The notes beneath the pieces were generated by a model, which saw nothing but the letters and a program-made list of their open reading frames with translations, did not search any database and had not been told where the DNA came from. DNA of 64,000 bases from an uncultured SAR86 cluster bacterium. GTDB lineage: Bacteria > Pseudomonadota > Gammaproteobacteria > Magnimaribacterales > AG-339-G14. Positions 8,699 through 19,173 of the stretch are shown piece after piece. A program made the position numbers and the translations under genes. The number at the start of each line of letters is the position of its first letter. Within the stretch, counting starts at the first letter, position 1. The DNA lies in NCBI GenBank assembly GCA_902563105.1, contig CACEVU010000001.1, positions 69,372-133,371 on the forward strand. The letters run 5' to 3'.

Positions 8699-10627
8699 TT
8701 ATTTATTTAATCTTTCTTTGATCAAGATGTCTACAATACTAGGATCTGCAAGGGTGGTGGTATCTCCCAAATTGTCCAATTCGTTTTCTGCAATTTTTCT
8801 TAAAATTCTACGCATGATTTTTCCTGATCGGGTCTTGGGTAAATCGTAACAGAATTGAATGGAATCCGGTTTTGCAATGGGACCGATTTCTTTGACGATG
8901 AGTCCAATTAATTCTTGATGGATTGCATCCGAAGCTTGAGCTTCTTTCATAAGGTTCACATAACAATAAATTCCTTGTCCTTTGATTTCATGTTCAAAAC
9001 CAACTACTGCAGCTTCTGCGACCGCTTCGTGTAAAACCAAAGCACTTTCTATCTCTGCAGTACCCAAGCGATGCCCGGAGACATTTAAGACATCATCAAC
9101 TCGCCCTGTGATTTTATAAAAACCATCCGCATCTCGCTCAGCGCCATCTCCTGTAAAATAAAAACCTTTGTAAGTTGAATAGTAGGTTTCAACACATCTT
9201 TGATGATCACCATAAACTGTTCTAATTTGTGATGGCCAAGAACTCTTGACGACCAAATTTCCTTTACCCGGTCCTTCTATTTCATTGCCTTCCTCATCAA
9301 CAAGCGCAGGATTGATCCCAAGGAAAGGTTTGCCAGCACAACCTGGCTTTTGATCAGAAAATCCTGCTAAACCAGAAATCATGATGCTGCCAGTTTCGGT
9401 TTGCCACCAAGTGTCGACTATCGGGCATTTGCCTTTACCAACCTCATGGTAGTACCACTCCCATGCTTCTGGATTAATGGGCTCTCCGACCGTACCCAAT
9501 ACTTCCAAAGAATCTCTCGAAGAGGATTTCAAGGGCTCATTGCCATGGGCCATAAGCGCTCTGATCGCAGTAGGGGCGGTGTAGAAAATATTAACCTGAT
9601 GTTTATCAATCACATTCCAGAATCTAGAAACATCGGGGAATGTCGGTATACCCTCAAACATCAATGTGGTTGAGGCATTTGCTAAAGGACCATAGACTAT
9701 ATAAGTGTGACCTGTAACCCAGCCGACATCCGCGGTGCACCAGTAAATGCTGTCTTCTTTTAAATTGAAAATGTATTTGTGACTTAAGGCCGCACCCAAC
9801 AAATATCCTCCGGTGGTATGTAGGACTCCTTTGGGTTTTCCTGTTGAGCCCGAAGTATAAAGAATGAAAAGCGGGTCTTCGGCATCCATCTCTTCACAAG
9901 GGCAATCTGCATCAAAGTTTTCAATGTCCTGGTAATAGTCGACATCCACTTTATTTACTTTAATAAGAGCGCTTTTCGTTCGATTTACGACTATTATGCT
10001 ATGTACATTAGGACAGTCCTTCAGAGCTTCATCCACATTATTTTTTAGCGGGACAAGTTTTCCTCCTCTGATTCCTTCATTTGCGGTTATAACTGCGGTG
10101 CAATCCGAGTCTAAAATTCTATCTTTCAGGGATTCAATGGAAAATCCTCCAAAAACCACTGAGTGAATTGCACCAATTCTGGCACAAGCCAACATCGCAT
10201 AAGCTGCCTCAGGAATCATCGGCATATAAATGCAAACTCGATCGCCTTTTTTTATATTTCTGGATTTTAAGAGGTTGGCAAACTGACAAACGCTCTTATG
10301 TAATTCTCGAAAGGAAATTTCTTTATTGTCATAAGGGTCATCGCCTTCCCAAATAATTGCAGTTTTGTTCGCATGAGTTTCCAAGTGACGGTCAACACAA
10401 TTAAAACAAGCATTCAATTTTCCTGTTTTGAACCATGCTACTTTGCCTACTTCCAAATCAGATGCAGCCACTTCATCCCAATTTGAAAACCAATCTAAGG
10501 TTTCTTCAGCTTTTTTTTGCCAAAAGCTCTTTGGATTCTTTATTGACTCAAGATATTCAGCATTGAAATCTTCTTCAGAGATTATGGAACTTTTCTTTTT
10601 TGCTTCGCTTATTGAATAAGTTTTCAT
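8699..10627 (-). CDS. acs: Acetyl-CoA synthetase
   Basis: This 642-residue AMP-forming ligase makes acetyl-CoA from acetate, ATP and CoA through acetyl-AMP. The P-loop [20 protein letters not shown], the [12 protein letters not shown] segment, the hinge [20 protein letters not shown] and the C-terminal [11 protein letters not shown] with the catalytic, acetylation-controlled Lys are all present. WWQTETG with LHTTGGY is the acetyl-CoA synthetase pattern rather than that of longer-chain ligases. Length is near the family's 650. msrA follows with no gap; folK lies 23 bases upstream. Confidence 0.97.
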   Translation of the reverse strand: MKTYSISEAKKKSSIISEEDFNAEYLESIKNPKSFWQKKAEETLDWFSNWDEVAASDLEVGKVAWFKTGKLNACFNCVDRHLETHANKTAIIWEGDDPYDNKEISFRELHKSVCQFANLLKSRNIKKGDRVCIYMPMIPEAAYAMLACARIGAIHSVVFGGFSIESLKDRILDSDCTAVITANEGIRGGKLVPLKNNVDEALKDCPNVHSIIVVNRTKSALIKVNKVDVDYYQDIENFDADCPCEEMDAEDPLFILYTSGSTGKPKGVLHTTGGYLLGAALSHKYIFNLKEDSIYWCTADVGWVTGHTYIVYGPLANASTTLMFEGIPTFPDVSRFWNVIDKHQVNIFYTAPTAIRALMAHGNEPLKSSSRDSLEVLGTVGEPINPEAWEWYYHEVGKGKCPIVDTWWQTETGSIMISGLAGFSDQKPGCAGKPFLGINPALVDEEGNEIEGPGKGNLVVKSSWPSQIRTVYGDHQRCVETYYSTYKGFYFTGDGAERDADGFYKITGRVDDVLNVSGHRLGTAEIESALVLHEAVAEAAVVGFEHEIKGQGIYCYVNLMKEAQASDAIHQELIGLIVKEIGPIAKPDSIQFCYDLPKTRSGKIMRRILRKIAENELDNLGDTTTLADPSIVDILIKERLNK

Positions 10628-10650
10628 TAAATAATTTTATCTTGAAAACT

Positions 10651-11091
10651 TTAGTCAAAGCTAAAGTTTTTAAATTCTTTAGCTTGGCAATTTATTTCTT
10701 TAAGCGGATTGATGAAAAAGTCTCGATTTTGCCAATCGTAGTGCGGCAATTTTAAAAAAGGCGTTTCTATTGTTTCATCATCAAAAAAAACAATATCGAT
10801 ATCAATAGTTCGAGGTTTCATGTGAGAATCTTTTTCGCGTTTGAGTTTCTTTTCAATTTTTTGTAGATGCTCAAGAAGCACCAAAGGAGTGAACTTTGTT
10901 TCAATTTCCAAAGCAAGATTGAAAAAAAACGGCTGCTCGATTGGACCATAAGCAGGAGACTTATAGATTTCGCTTTCTTTTAGAATTTTTGTCTCGGAAA
11001 GTGTGCTTATTTCTGTCTTGGCACTTGCGAGATTTATTGATCGATTCCCTAAGTTAGAACCTAAAACCAAGTACGCAAGATGCGACGACAT
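10651..11091 (-). CDS. folK: 6-hydroxymethyl-7,8-dihydropterin pyrophosphokinase
   Basis: The product transfers pyrophosphate from ATP to hydroxymethyl-dihydropterin in folate synthesis. LVLGSNLGNR at the start, YKSPAYGPIEQPFFFN, and KPRTIDIDIVFFDD with the metal-binding aspartates identify HPPK. At 146 residues it is slightly short of E. coli (159). Its ATG overlaps the dksA stop by one base (TAATG type), so it is translationally coupled to dksA. dksA upstream of folK is a common gammaproteobacterial arrangement, though pcnB often lies between. Confidence 0.94.
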   Translation of the reverse strand: MSSHLAYLVLGSNLGNRSINLASAKTEISTLSETKILKESEIYKSPAYGPIEQPFFFNLALEIETKFTPLVLLEHLQKIEKKLKREKDSHMKPRTIDIDIVFFDDETIETPFLKLPHYDWQNRDFFINPLKEINCQAKEFKNFSFD

Positions 11092-11699
11092 TAACCGAAC
11101 TGTTGTTTTTCTTTAATTTCGTCGACGGTTTTGCAATCAATGCATTTGGTTGCAGTGGGTCTGGCTTCCAATCTTTTGATACCAATTTCAACACCACAAG
11201 ATTCACAATAACCGTAAAGATTATCTTCTAAATCCTTCAGAGAAAGATCAATCTTTGATATGAGTTTTCGTTCTCTTTCTCTTTTTCTCAATTCCAACAT
11301 AAATTCTTCTTCTTTTGCAGCACGATCCAAAGAATCTGGAAAATTACTTTGATCTTGTTGTATTAATTGTTCGGTTTTTTCTTGTTCCTCAATAAGAGCT
11401 TCTTTCCAAGCGGTCAGCATTCCTAGAAAATGCTTCTGCTGATTTTTGTTCATATATTTTTCAGTTTTATTTGACCTGTAAGGCTGGAAATTCTTCAAGA
11501 AAGCTGAAAAATCCGATGGGGAAGCACTGATTTTCGCTGTCGTTTTCTTTGGTGACTTTTTAGCAGCAGCAGCCTTTTTTAGTGGTTTGACTTGCTTCTT
11601 TGCAGCGGGTTTCTTTACAGGTTTTTTTTGAACCTTAGCAACTTTTTTAGCTACAGGTTTTTTTAATTTGGTCGGTTTTTTGGAGTTTTTGGTTGCCAT
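11091..11699 (-). CDS. dksA: RNA polymerase-binding transcription factor DksA with Lys-rich N-terminal extension
   Basis: DksA binds the RNA polymerase secondary channel and with ppGpp controls rRNA and amino-acid promoters. The conserved core begins near NKNQQKHFLGML; the coiled-coil tip FPDSLDRAA keeps both aspartates, and the zinc finger CESC...CIDC is intact. Before it are about 80 extra residues, the first 55 built from Lys/Ala/Pro repeats (KKPVAKKVAK, KKPAAKK, KKAAAAKK) like histone H1 or AlgP tails. The start is placed at ATG 11699 (MATKNSKK) rather than an upstream TTG. The rRNA promoter in this window is a plausible target. Confidence 0.95.
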   Translation of the reverse strand: MATKNSKKPTKLKKPVAKKVAKVQKKPVKKPAAKKQVKPLKKAAAAKKSPKKTTAKISASPSDFSAFLKNFQPYRSNKTEKYMNKNQQKHFLGMLTAWKEALIEEQEKTEQLIQQDQSNFPDSLDRAAKEEEFMLELRKRERERKLISKIDLSLKDLEDNLYGYCESCGVEIGIKRLEARPTATKCIDCKTVDEIKEKQQFG

Positions 11700-11753
11700 G
11701 ATTTTGAAGAGCAAAATTTATCAAAAGAAGATGAAAGTATCCAGTTAATTTTT

Positions 11754-12734
11754 TTATTTTTTAGAGAACTCCATTAAATATTCTATGTACTTATTTTTTT
11801 TAAGTCTCGGTCCAATTTCAGCAACTCCTTTTGAGGCCAAAAAGTTACCAAATTTTACTGATTCAGCATTTCCCCAACCCTCGCTTAAACCATGAATTAC
11901 TCCACCGGCAAACATGTCCCCAGCACCATTAGTGTCAACTGCTTTTGCTTCATAAGCAGACACCTCATAGGTTTGATTTTCATCAAGAACAATAGTTGGG
12001 TTTACTCCGTTGGTGATAAAAATTGTTTTTGCATAGTTTCGTAAGTCATCGAACTCATTGGCATCACAAAAAGTTTTTGCTTCTTCATGGTTACAAAATA
12101 CGTAGTCTATTTTCATCTTCATCCAAGATCTCAGTTCACCTTTAAAGCCGGCGACAATTCCAGGATCAGAAAGACTTAAAGCTATTTTGATATTGGATTC
12201 GTGACAGCTTTTGATGAGTTTCTTTGCGGTATCTTTTGTATCAGGCGAAGTAACCACATAAGCTTCCATAAAGAGCAGATTTGCCCCAGAAACTTGTTGG
12301 AAATTTATTTCAGAAAATTTTGTTTCAGAACTCACTCCTAGATAAGTATTCATCGTTCTTTCTGCATCGGGAGTAATTAAAACAATACAGTTACCGGTTT
12401 TACCATTTGATGATGTGATGCAATTTGATATTTCAATGTTATTGTCTTTCAATTCATTGTTATAGATACTGCCGTCTTCGTCTTGTGCAACTTTTCCAAT
12501 GAATCCAGAACTAGTTCCCAAAGCTGCAGCTGCATAAATACTATTTGTTGCTGATCCGCCACACGAAGATATTTGATCATAATTTTGATTTTGTAGAAAA
12601 GTAAGGAGCTGATTTTGCTCCTCTTCAGAATTTAGAGTCATTAAACCTTTTTCTATGCCAAGATCATTAAGAGCATCATCTTTAACAAGAAATTGCTTAT
12701 CGACTAGTGCTGCACCAAAACCAATAACTTTCAT
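11754..12734 (-). CDS. PfkB-family carbohydrate/nucleoside kinase, adenosine kinase-like
   Basis: This 326-residue ribokinase-fold enzyme shows GFGAALVDK at the start, the substrate-lid region SSCGGSATNSIYAAAALG, FCNHEEAKTFC, and the C-terminal anion hole with catalytic Asp, VDTNGAGDMFAGG. The substrate cannot be read from sequence; adenosine, inosine or a sugar are the usual options, and the overall pattern resembles bacterial adenosine kinase-like members. Its first codons overlap the end of thiE by four bases, so it belongs to the thiD-thiE transcript, which makes a role near purine or thiamine salvage possible. Confidence 0.85.
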   Translation of the reverse strand: MKVIGFGAALVDKQFLVKDDALNDLGIEKGLMTLNSEEEQNQLLTFLQNQNYDQISSCGGSATNSIYAAAALGTSSGFIGKVAQDEDGSIYNNELKDNNIEISNCITSSNGKTGNCIVLITPDAERTMNTYLGVSSETKFSEINFQQVSGANLLFMEAYVVTSPDTKDTAKKLIKSCHESNIKIALSLSDPGIVAGFKGELRSWMKMKIDYVFCNHEEAKTFCDANEFDDLRNYAKTIFITNGVNPTIVLDENQTYEVSAYEAKAVDTNGAGDMFAGGVIHGLSEGWGNAESVKFGNFLASKGVAEIGPRLKKNKYIEYLMEFSKK

Positions 12735-13360
12735 AACTTTTTATACTCATTTAAAACATGTTTAGGATTTTTAAATAGAGCTTCACTCAGAGCAAAACAA
12801 GAATAGCCTAAATTTTTTACTTCCTTAATATTTTTTTTATTGATTCCTCCAATAGCTACTAGAGGCTTATCAGTATAGCTTAGGAATTCTCTTTTTAAGT
12901 TTTCGTTTGTTTCCGGAACACCTGACTTAGTATTAGATGAGTAAAAAGATCCAACTGCTAAGTAAGTCCATTTGATTTCATTTTCAGGAGGATTGACCAC
13001 CAGCTCCTTATTCCATTTACAAGATAAACCACATATCAAATTATTTGAAATAAAATCTTTATTTTTTTTTAAGAGCTCTGAGTTTGCCTCAGATGAGTAA
13101 TCTTCTAAACCCAGGTGAAAGCCATCGGCACTTATTTCCAAGCAAATTTCTACATGATCATTGATAAGTAACTTGGCTTCATATTTTTTGGTTAACTTCA
13201 AAAGCGCATGGGCTTTTTCTTGAAAAGTCCTTTTATCAAGAATTTTGTCTCTGTACTGAATTAGTTTAATCCCTTCCTTGAGCAAGACTTCAGTTTTAGA
13301 AAGCAAATCGTTTTCTTCCAAGCCAGAAGGCGTAATTGCATAAAGTCCTTGAATCATCAT
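12731..13360 (-). CDS. thiE: Thiamine-phosphate synthase
   Basis: The product joins HMP-pyrophosphate and thiazole phosphate to thiamine phosphate. The TIM-barrel family shows GLYAITP, KLIQYRDK, LLINDHVEICLEISADGFHLG, the phosphate loop AVGSFYSSNTKSG and VAIGGINKKN. At 209 residues it has the family's normal length. It overlaps thiD by one base and the PfkB-kinase gene by four. No thiC, thiG, thiS or thiH is present in the window, so this operon alone supports salvage rather than full synthesis. Confidence 0.92.
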   Translation of the reverse strand: MMIQGLYAITPSGLEENDLLSKTEVLLKEGIKLIQYRDKILDKRTFQEKAHALLKLTKKYEAKLLINDHVEICLEISADGFHLGLEDYSSEANSELLKKNKDFISNNLICGLSCKWNKELVVNPPENEIKWTYLAVGSFYSSNTKSGVPETNENLKREFLSYTDKPLVAIGGINKKNIKEVKNLGYSCFALSEALFKNPKHVLNEYKKL

Positions 13361-14121
13361 TAGATTTTAAGAATATTCTGGTGAATATGATTTCTTGAGT
13401 TTTTTACTAGAACTTTCATGAGGTTTTGTGATTTCGAACAAGCATCCTTTAAACTTTTTTTATTTACTAAAAAGCATAAGATAGATGTTGATAAAGCACA
13501 TCCGCTACCGTGAATGATAGTTTTCATCTTAGGAACTTCATCAATATTTACTAACTTTCCTTTTGAGTAAAGATGATTTCTAATTTTTCCTTTTTTTAAT
13601 TCTCCAGTCACGTAAACATTTTCAATGCCCTGATCGTATAAAAATAAAATACTATCAAAAATATTTTTTTTGTTTGTTAGTGTTTTTAATTCGTAAATGT
13701 TTGGCGTCAATAGAGTTGCTTTCCTATAGAGCTTTTGCATGAGTGAATTCAAATCTTTTTTCAGAAAAAGCTTTTTTCCAGTCCCAGATTTCAAAATGGG
13801 ATCAATCACTACTAATTCAGGTTTATTTGAAGCAATTAAGTTACTCAATTTATGAGCTATTTTGACGTTTGGGACCAAGCCAATCTTGAAATACTTTAGT
13901 GAAAAGTTTTTAAAAAGATTATTAAAAGATTTTTGTATATCTTTCTCTTCTTGAGGAATAATTTTTACAAAACTTTTTAAATTTTGAATAGTCTCACAAG
14001 TAAGAATTGAGAGACAATGCTTGCCGTGATAGCTAGCAATTTGTGCATCAACTTGAATTCCGGCTCCACCTGTGGGGTCGTGTCCGGCAATAGATAGAAT
14101 TAGGTTGTCATCCTTGATCAT
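13360..14121 (-). CDS. thiD: Hydroxymethylpyrimidine (phosphate) kinase
   Basis: The product phosphorylates HMP and HMP-P to HMP-PP for thiamine. It shows the ThiD head SIAGHDPTGGAGIQVDAQ, VVIDPILKSGTGKKL, LTPNIYELKTL and the C-terminal HGSGCALSTSI with the catalytic Cys that ThiD carries in place of Asp. Length (253) is close to the usual 260-270. It is the first gene of thiD-thiE-pfkB, divergent from argC across 41 bases. Its C-terminal half is very Lys/Asn-rich, like many proteins in this window. Confidence 0.93.
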   Translation of the reverse strand: MIKDDNLILSIAGHDPTGGAGIQVDAQIASYHGKHCLSILTCETIQNLKSFVKIIPQEEKDIQKSFNNLFKNFSLKYFKIGLVPNVKIAHKLSNLIASNKPELVVIDPILKSGTGKKLFLKKDLNSLMQKLYRKATLLTPNIYELKTLTNKKNIFDSILFLYDQGIENVYVTGELKKGKIRNHLYSKGKLVNIDEVPKMKTIIHGSGCALSTSILCFLVNKKSLKDACSKSQNLMKVLVKNSRNHIHQNILKI

Positions 14122-14128
14122 TCAATAA

Positions 14129-14136
14129 AGTATAAT
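14129..14136. promoter_or_regulatory. Overlapping -10 elements for argC and thiD
   Basis: The 41-base gap between divergent thiD and argC holds a perfect TATAAT on the plus strand (14131-14136) and, overlapping it on the minus strand, TATACT (14134-14129). Neither has a convincing -35 at 16-18 bases; TTGTCA on the plus strand is 20 bases upstream. RNA polymerase probably cannot occupy both at once, so the two directions may compete. Confidence 0.45.
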
Positions 14137-14162
14137 GTTTTTGCTTAATTAAAAATAAATAA

Positions 14163-15143
14163 ATGTCTTTAAATATTGGAATAGTGGGCGCTACTGGCTA
14201 TGTGGGAGAGGAGCTTGCTTCAATCATTGAATCTAGGGAAGATTTAAGTCTTGCCTTTGTCTCTTCTTTTTCGCATGAAGGAAAGGAATATAAAGAAGTT
14301 TTTTCTAAAACGAATAGTAAATTAGTGTTACAACCTATAGATAAAATGCCTGCCAATCTTGATTATGTTTTTTTTGCGACTAAACATGACTACTCAATGG
14401 ACTATGTTCCAGAGATTTTAAAGAAAGGGGTAAAAGTTATTGATCTATCAGCAGATTTTAGACTATCAAATGGAAAGCTTTGGCAAGAAACTTATGACAG
14501 CAAACATAGGGCAGATGATCTTTTGCCTCAAGCTATTTATGGCTTACCTGAATATTCAGCAGAAAAAATAAAGGCGGCAAATTTAGTCGCAGTCCCTGGA
14601 TGTTATCCAACTGCTTCCATACTTGGATTGCTTCCAGTCATTCCATACTTACAAAATAATTCAAAAATTATTTTAGATGCCAAATCTGGAATAAGTGGGG
14701 CTGGTAAATCTTCGGTAGAAAATGGTCTTGAAGAAGATATCAAAGAAAATTTTAAATCTTATAGTGTTGGTTTTCATAGACACCAACCGGAAATAAAAGA
14801 TTTCTTGAAAATAGAATTCGATCTTGATCATGAGATCATTTTCATCCCACATCTTTTGCCGCTATTTAGAGGAGAATACGTGACGCTTTATTGCGAAGTC
14901 ACCCAAAATGATTTAAACCTTAATGAATTGTATGAAAGTTATTATGAGAAGCATAAATTAGTGAGAATCAAAGAAAAGGGAGAAATTGCAGAAATAAAAG
15001 ATGTAATTAATACAATTTATTGCGATATATCCGTTTCATATGCTTTCCAAAGTAATACAATTGTCGTAAATTCTGCAATTGATAATCTTTTAAAGGGTGC
15101 CGCAAGCCAAGCAATACAATGTTTGGATATAATGAGTAGTTAA
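14163..15143 (+). CDS. argC: N-acetyl-gamma-glutamyl-phosphate reductase
   Basis: The product carries out the NADPH-dependent third step of arginine biosynthesis. The Rossmann start [18 protein letters not shown], the active-site PGCYPTA with the catalytic Cys, and [11 protein letters not shown]-type His motif ([11 protein letters not shown]) are present. At 326 residues it is of the shorter argC type (about 310-345). erpA follows one base later. The argC-erpA neighbourhood matches Pseudomonas; argB is in the separate block at 43 kb. Confidence 0.95.
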   Translation: MSLNIGIVGATGYVGEELASIIESREDLSLAFVSSFSHEGKEYKEVFSKTNSKLVLQPIDKMPANLDYVFFATKHDYSMDYVPEILKKGVKVIDLSADFRLSNGKLWQETYDSKHRADDLLPQAIYGLPEYSAEKIKAANLVAVPGCYPTASILGLLPVIPYLQNNSKIILDAKSGISGAGKSSVENGLEEDIKENFKSYSVGFHRHQPEIKDFLKIEFDLDHEIIFIPHLLPLFRGEYVTLYCEVTQNDLNLNELYESYYEKHKLVRIKEKGEIAEIKDVINTIYCDISVSYAFQSNTIVVNSAIDNLLKGAASQAIQCLDIMSS

Positions 15144-15144
15144 T

Positions 15145-15492
15145 ATGGTTGAAAAGTTTGTTCCAAAAGAACTCAACATTACTGAAAATGCTGTTTTAAA
15201 GGTAAAAAACCTAATAGCTGAAGAAAACAAAAAAAATCTTCACCTTAGAGTTTTTGTAACCGGAGGCGGTTGTTCAGGTTTTCAATATGGTTTTAAATTA
15301 GATGACAATGCTGAAGATGATGATACGGTCTTGAAAGAAGACGAAGTATCGGTATTGATCGATTCGTTAAGCATCCAATATCTTTTTGGATCAACCTTGG
15401 ATTATGTGGAAAATTTAGAAGGATCTAAATTCATCATTGAAAATCCAAATGCAACTACAACCTGTGGTTGCGGAGCGTCTTTTTCAATTTAG
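15145..15492 (+). CDS. erpA: A-type iron-sulfur cluster carrier ErpA
   Basis: This 115-residue A-type carrier delivers Fe-S clusters to target proteins such as IspG. The three conserved cysteines are present, [11 protein letters not shown] in the middle and TTCGCGASF at the C-terminus. The acidic LDDNAEDDD and the Pseudomonas-like location between argC and anmK favour ErpA over IscA. GltD, GltB and others in the window are Fe-S clients in general terms. Its stop overlaps the stop of convergent anmK by four bases. Confidence 0.93.
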   Translation: MVEKFVPKELNITENAVLKVKNLIAEENKKNLHLRVFVTGGGCSGFQYGFKLDDNAEDDDTVLKEDEVSVLIDSLSIQYLFGSTLDYVENLEGSKFIIENPNATTTCGCGASFSI

Positions 15493-16610
15493 CTTATTAC
15501 TTCTCCCATCAAACAAGGCTTAGACCCAGTAACGCTGGTTAGATCAATTTTTTGTTTTTCTACTCTTTTTTTTGCCAACCAAGCAAATGTCATAGCCTCC
15601 ACATCAAGTGGGTCAATTCCTAAATCTGAAGTTTTAAAGAATTGCAGATTTTCTAAATTAAGTTCTTTAAATTTATCCATTAAATAATTATTTTCTGTTC
15701 CACCCCCACAAAAGTAAATCTCGTATCTTTTTTTACAATGTTTTTGAAGGTCTCTTAAAATCGATTGAAAAGTAATCTCGGTTAAGCCTGAAATTAAATC
15801 CACATCTTTTAGATCTTTTATTTCTGACGGATTAAAGCTAAATTTTTTTAAATCATAATTTTCAACTGATTGACTTTTAGGAATTGGCTTTTTGAAGTAA
15901 CTTGTACTGAGAAATTTTTTGATAGTATTTTCCAACACTTGAGGGTTTCCTTTTCTTGCCAGGATTCCCTTATTGTCAAATTGTTTCTTTCCATTTGTAA
16001 TATCTTTAACTGCTTGATCTATAAAGCAATTACCAGGTCCAATGTCCCATCCGAGAATCTTTCCCTTTGCAGGTAGCAAAGTTACATTTGTTATTCCACC
16101 AATATTAACAATTGCACGATTAACTTTTGCTTGAGACATATACTCATTATGAAAAGCTGGAGTTAGGGGGGCACCCATACCACCATTTGCTATGTCACTT
16201 TGTCGAAATCCATAAACTACTTTGATGCCTGTAAGCTTTCTGACTAATTCTGGACTTCCAATCTGCAAACTAAAAGGATTTTTTCTCGAAGAGCTGTGTT
16301 TTATGGTCTGCCCATGACTTCCAATGGCTTTAACCATTTGCTTCTTAATCTTGTTTTTTTTTATTAATTGATTAACAGATTTGCCTATAAGCTCACCTAG
16401 AATGGAATCTAATTCCTTTTGTTTTTTAGCGAAGTTCGGAAGTTTTTTATTTAGGACCAGTTCAAATATTTTATCTTTAACCGCTTTAGGTATTTTTTTT
16501 GAAAAACGATCAATAACTTTTATCGATCTTGAGAAGTCAACCAGTAAAGCATCTATTGAATCAGCAGAGGTTCCAGAAAGGACGCCAATGTAAATATCAG
16601 GTTTGGGCAT
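15489..16610 (-). CDS. anmK: Anhydro-N-acetylmuramic acid kinase
   Basis: The product converts 1,6-anhydro-MurNAc released by lytic transglycosylases to MurNAc-6-phosphate for cell-wall recycling. The ASKHA-fold motifs are [52 protein letters not shown] and the C-terminal FCGGGTENN. Length (373) is standard. The start overlaps the 3' end of the M23 peptidase gene by 14 bases, which couples two cell-wall turnover functions, the same pair and order as in Pseudomonas. Confidence 0.96.
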   Translation of the reverse strand: MPKPDIYIGVLSGTSADSIDALLVDFSRSIKVIDRFSKKIPKAVKDKIFELVLNKKLPNFAKKQKELDSILGELIGKSVNQLIKKNKIKKQMVKAIGSHGQTIKHSSSRKNPFSLQIGSPELVRKLTGIKVVYGFRQSDIANGGMGAPLTPAFHNEYMSQAKVNRAIVNIGGITNVTLLPAKGKILGWDIGPGNCFIDQAVKDITNGKKQFDNKGILARKGNPQVLENTIKKFLSTSYFKKPIPKSQSVENYDLKKFSFNPSEIKDLKDVDLISGLTEITFQSILRDLQKHCKKRYEIYFCGGGTENNYLMDKFKELNLENLQFFKTSDLGIDPLDVEAMTFAWLAKKRVEKQKIDLTSVTGSKPCLMGEVIS

Positions 16611-17883
16611 AAAATTTCAAGAAAAGTTCATCAAGTCTATTGATCATCTTAATGGCATGATTAAGAAATTCTTGTTTTTCAACTTCCGGTATCGGTTTTG
16701 CATCTGGTAATTTTACTGTTAGAGGATTTGTGTGATTTCCACTGACTCTGAATTCATAATGAAGGTGCGGTCCAGTTGCCAATCCCGTTTGCCCGACGTA
16801 GCCAATAGTCTCTCCTTGTTCTACTTTCGAACCATTATTTAATCTCGGACTAAACTTCGATAAATGAGCATAACGCGTTGAATAATCTTCAGAATGTTTA
16901 ATCTCTATGAGTTTTCCGTACCCGCCTTTATTTCCAATGAAAGATACTGTTCCTGAGCTCGTCGATCTAACTGGAGTTCCTGTAGGTGCTGCATAATCTA
17001 CACCTGTGTGAGCTCTTATTTTATTTAGGACAGGATGTTTTCTATTGAGGTTATAATGAGAACTTATATAAGAGAATTCTACAGGAGTACGTAAAAATGC
17101 TTTTTTTACATTTTCTCCTCTGGTCGAAAAATACTCTTTTGTTTGAGAAGCCTTCGAAAAAAATCTTATTGCAGAGAAAACCTTTTTACCTCTTTTAAAT
17201 CTAGCAGCTTTGATATCTCCATTTTTTATTTTTTCTCCTTTATAAAAATATTCTTCGTAAAGAATTTCAAAACTGTCACCTGATCTGATGTCAAAAACAA
17301 AATCTATATCCCAGCCAAAAATGAATACCAAATCCATTATCACACTGTCTGGCATACCTTCTTTTAGAGCAGATTGATATAAAGATTCATTAATAGTCAC
17401 AGATGCAAATCTTTCAATAACCTCTGGAATTCTTTCGTGATTTTTAATGGTGTAAGTGTTGTTTTCGAATTCTGCGAGAATTCCTTTCAAACCGTTTCTA
17501 GTTACAAATATTTCTTCAGGTATTTTTTTTTCAGAGAAAGAAATTTCTATAAAATCTCCAGTTTTTATATTCGCAAGTTTCTCGGACCCTTTGGTTTTGA
17601 TAAGAGCTTTTATGAACTTACTCTCTACTTCATTTGATCCTAATATTTTTATCAGGGTATCGTTTTTGTCTACTTTTATTTTTTTAGATAATGAACCTTC
17701 AAAGATTTTTTCGTCCTTAACTTCGTTTAAAATTATTTGGTCTCTAAATGCGGCATCAGCAACTATTTCTGGCGCATAATTTTTATCGAAGTTAATACCA
17801 AAATTTAAATATAAAAAGAATGCGGCTAAAACAAATATCAGGAAGAGCAAATAATACTTAATATCAAGAATTAAATTTTTCAT
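16597..17883 (-). CDS. mepM: Murein endopeptidase, M23 family (MepM-like)
   Basis: The 428-residue product has one N-terminal membrane anchor (YYLLFLIFVLAAFFLYLNFGI), then LysM/Opacity-associated-like and Csd3-type middle domains, and a C-terminal LytM zinc peptidase. Metal and catalytic motifs are HTGVDYAAPTGTPV, and GPHLHYEFR; the YGKLIEIKH...YAHLSKF strand lies between them. Family members cut D-Ala-mDAP crosslinks to make room for new glycan. It lies upstream of anmK on the same strand and is divergent from tyrS. Confidence 0.93.
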   Translation of the reverse strand: MKNLILDIKYYLLFLIFVLAAFFLYLNFGINFDKNYAPEIVADAAFRDQIILNEVKDEKIFEGSLSKKIKVDKNDTLIKILGSNEVESKFIKALIKTKGSEKLANIKTGDFIEISFSEKKIPEEIFVTRNGLKGILAEFENNTYTIKNHERIPEVIERFASVTINESLYQSALKEGMPDSVIMDLVFIFGWDIDFVFDIRSGDSFEILYEEYFYKGEKIKNGDIKAARFKRGKKVFSAIRFFSKASQTKEYFSTRGENVKKAFLRTPVEFSYISSHYNLNRKHPVLNKIRAHTGVDYAAPTGTPVRSTSSGTVSFIGNKGGYGKLIEIKHSEDYSTRYAHLSKFSPRLNNGSKVEQGETIGYVGQTGLATGPHLHYEFRVSGNHTNPLTVKLPDAKPIPEVEKQEFLNHAIKMINRLDELFLKFYAQT

Positions 17884-17949
17884 TTACATTTTTAGAGTAT
17901 CATTTCAAAGAAATAAATAAATTTTGTTGAAGAATAAATAATTATATCT

Positions 17950-19173
17950 ATGAGTTTATCAATTTCAGAAAAATTAGAAATATTAAAACGCGGGGTTGAA
18001 GAAATCATCCCTGAGAAAGGTCTAGAAAAAAAATTAAATAAAAATAAACCTTTAATCATCAAAGCTGGATTTGATCCGACTGCACCAGATTTACACCTTG
18101 GACATACTGTTTTAATTAACAAGTTAAAACAATTTCAAGATCTTGGACATAAGATAATCTTTTTAATAGGAGATTTTACAGGGATGATTGGAGACCCTTC
18201 AGGCGTCAGCGAAACTAGACCAATTTTAACTTTAGAGCAATTAAACAAAAATTCTAAAACATATCAGGAACAAATTTTCAAAATTTTGGATAAGAAAAAA
18301 ACTAAGATCGAGTTCAACTCCTCGTGGTTCAAAAAAATGACAAGCGCAGATCTCATAAATCTGAGTTCAAAAATGACTGTCGCTCGAATGTTAGAAAGGG
18401 ATGACTTTAGTAAGAGATACAAAGGTAACAAGCCAATCTCAATTCATGAATTTATTTATCCTTTAGTCCAGGGATATGACTCTTTTGAGTTGAAATCGGA
18501 TATAGAGCTTGGTGGAACCGACCAAAAATTTAATCTCTTAGTTGGCAGAGATATTCAAAAATCATTCGGTATGGAAGAGCAGATAATTATGACTTTGCCA
18601 ATTTTGGAAGGAACAGACGGCGTTAAGAAAATGTCAAAATCTCTTGATAATTATATTGGCCTGAGGGAAAGTCCAAACGATATGTTTGGCAAAATCATGT
18701 CTATTTCAGATCATTTAATGTGGCGATACTATGATTTGTTAAGCTTCAAGACGCCCACAGAAATCGAAGAAATAAAGAAAAAAACTGACCATGGGCTAAA
18801 TCCAATGGAAGCAAAAAAAATGCTCTCTGCAGAAATTGTTTCAAGATTTCATGGTAAAGAAAAAGCAATCCTTGCTGAAAAAGAATTTACTAATAGGTTT
18901 TCCAAGGGTAATGATCCTTCAGAAATTAAATTTGTTAAAATATCTATGAATTCAACTTCAATCTCAATTATTGATCTTTTGTCTTTCGAAGGGCTTGGAA
19001 TTGACAAGCTTTGCAAAAGTAAATCAGAAGCTAGGAGAATGATATCTCAAGGCGCTGTAAAAATTGGCGGAATTAGGATCTCAGATGATAATACTTTTAT
19101 CAAAAATCCATCTGAAAATACCTATCAGGTGGGTAAGTTAAAGCACTTGAAAATAAAGATAAAAAAAGGCTAA
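17950..19173 (+). CDS. tyrS: Tyrosyl-tRNA synthetase (TyrZ-type)
   Basis: This class I synthetase of 407 residues has the HIGH-equivalent HLGHT at about residue 52, the [12 protein letters not shown] segment, [23 protein letters not shown] for tyrosine binding, and KKMSKS near residue 235. A C-terminal S4 RNA-binding domain ([18 protein letters not shown]) follows. The size and HLGHT context fit the TyrZ branch used by Pseudomonas. The rRNA operon promoter begins within 35 bases of its stop; in Pseudomonas tyrZ also sits directly before an rRNA operon. Confidence 0.96.
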   Translation: MSLSISEKLEILKRGVEEIIPEKGLEKKLNKNKPLIIKAGFDPTAPDLHLGHTVLINKLKQFQDLGHKIIFLIGDFTGMIGDPSGVSETRPILTLEQLNKNSKTYQEQIFKILDKKKTKIEFNSSWFKKMTSADLINLSSKMTVARMLERDDFSKRYKGNKPISIHEFIYPLVQGYDSFELKSDIELGGTDQKFNLLVGRDIQKSFGMEEQIIMTLPILEGTDGVKKMSKSLDNYIGLRESPNDMFGKIMSISDHLMWRYYDLLSFKTPTEIEEIKKKTDHGLNPMEAKKMLSAEIVSRFHGKEKAILAEKEFTNRFSKGNDPSEIKFVKISMNSTSISIIDLLSFEGLGIDKLCKSKSEARRMISQGAVKIGGIRISDDNTFIKNPSENTYQVGKLKHLKIKIKKG

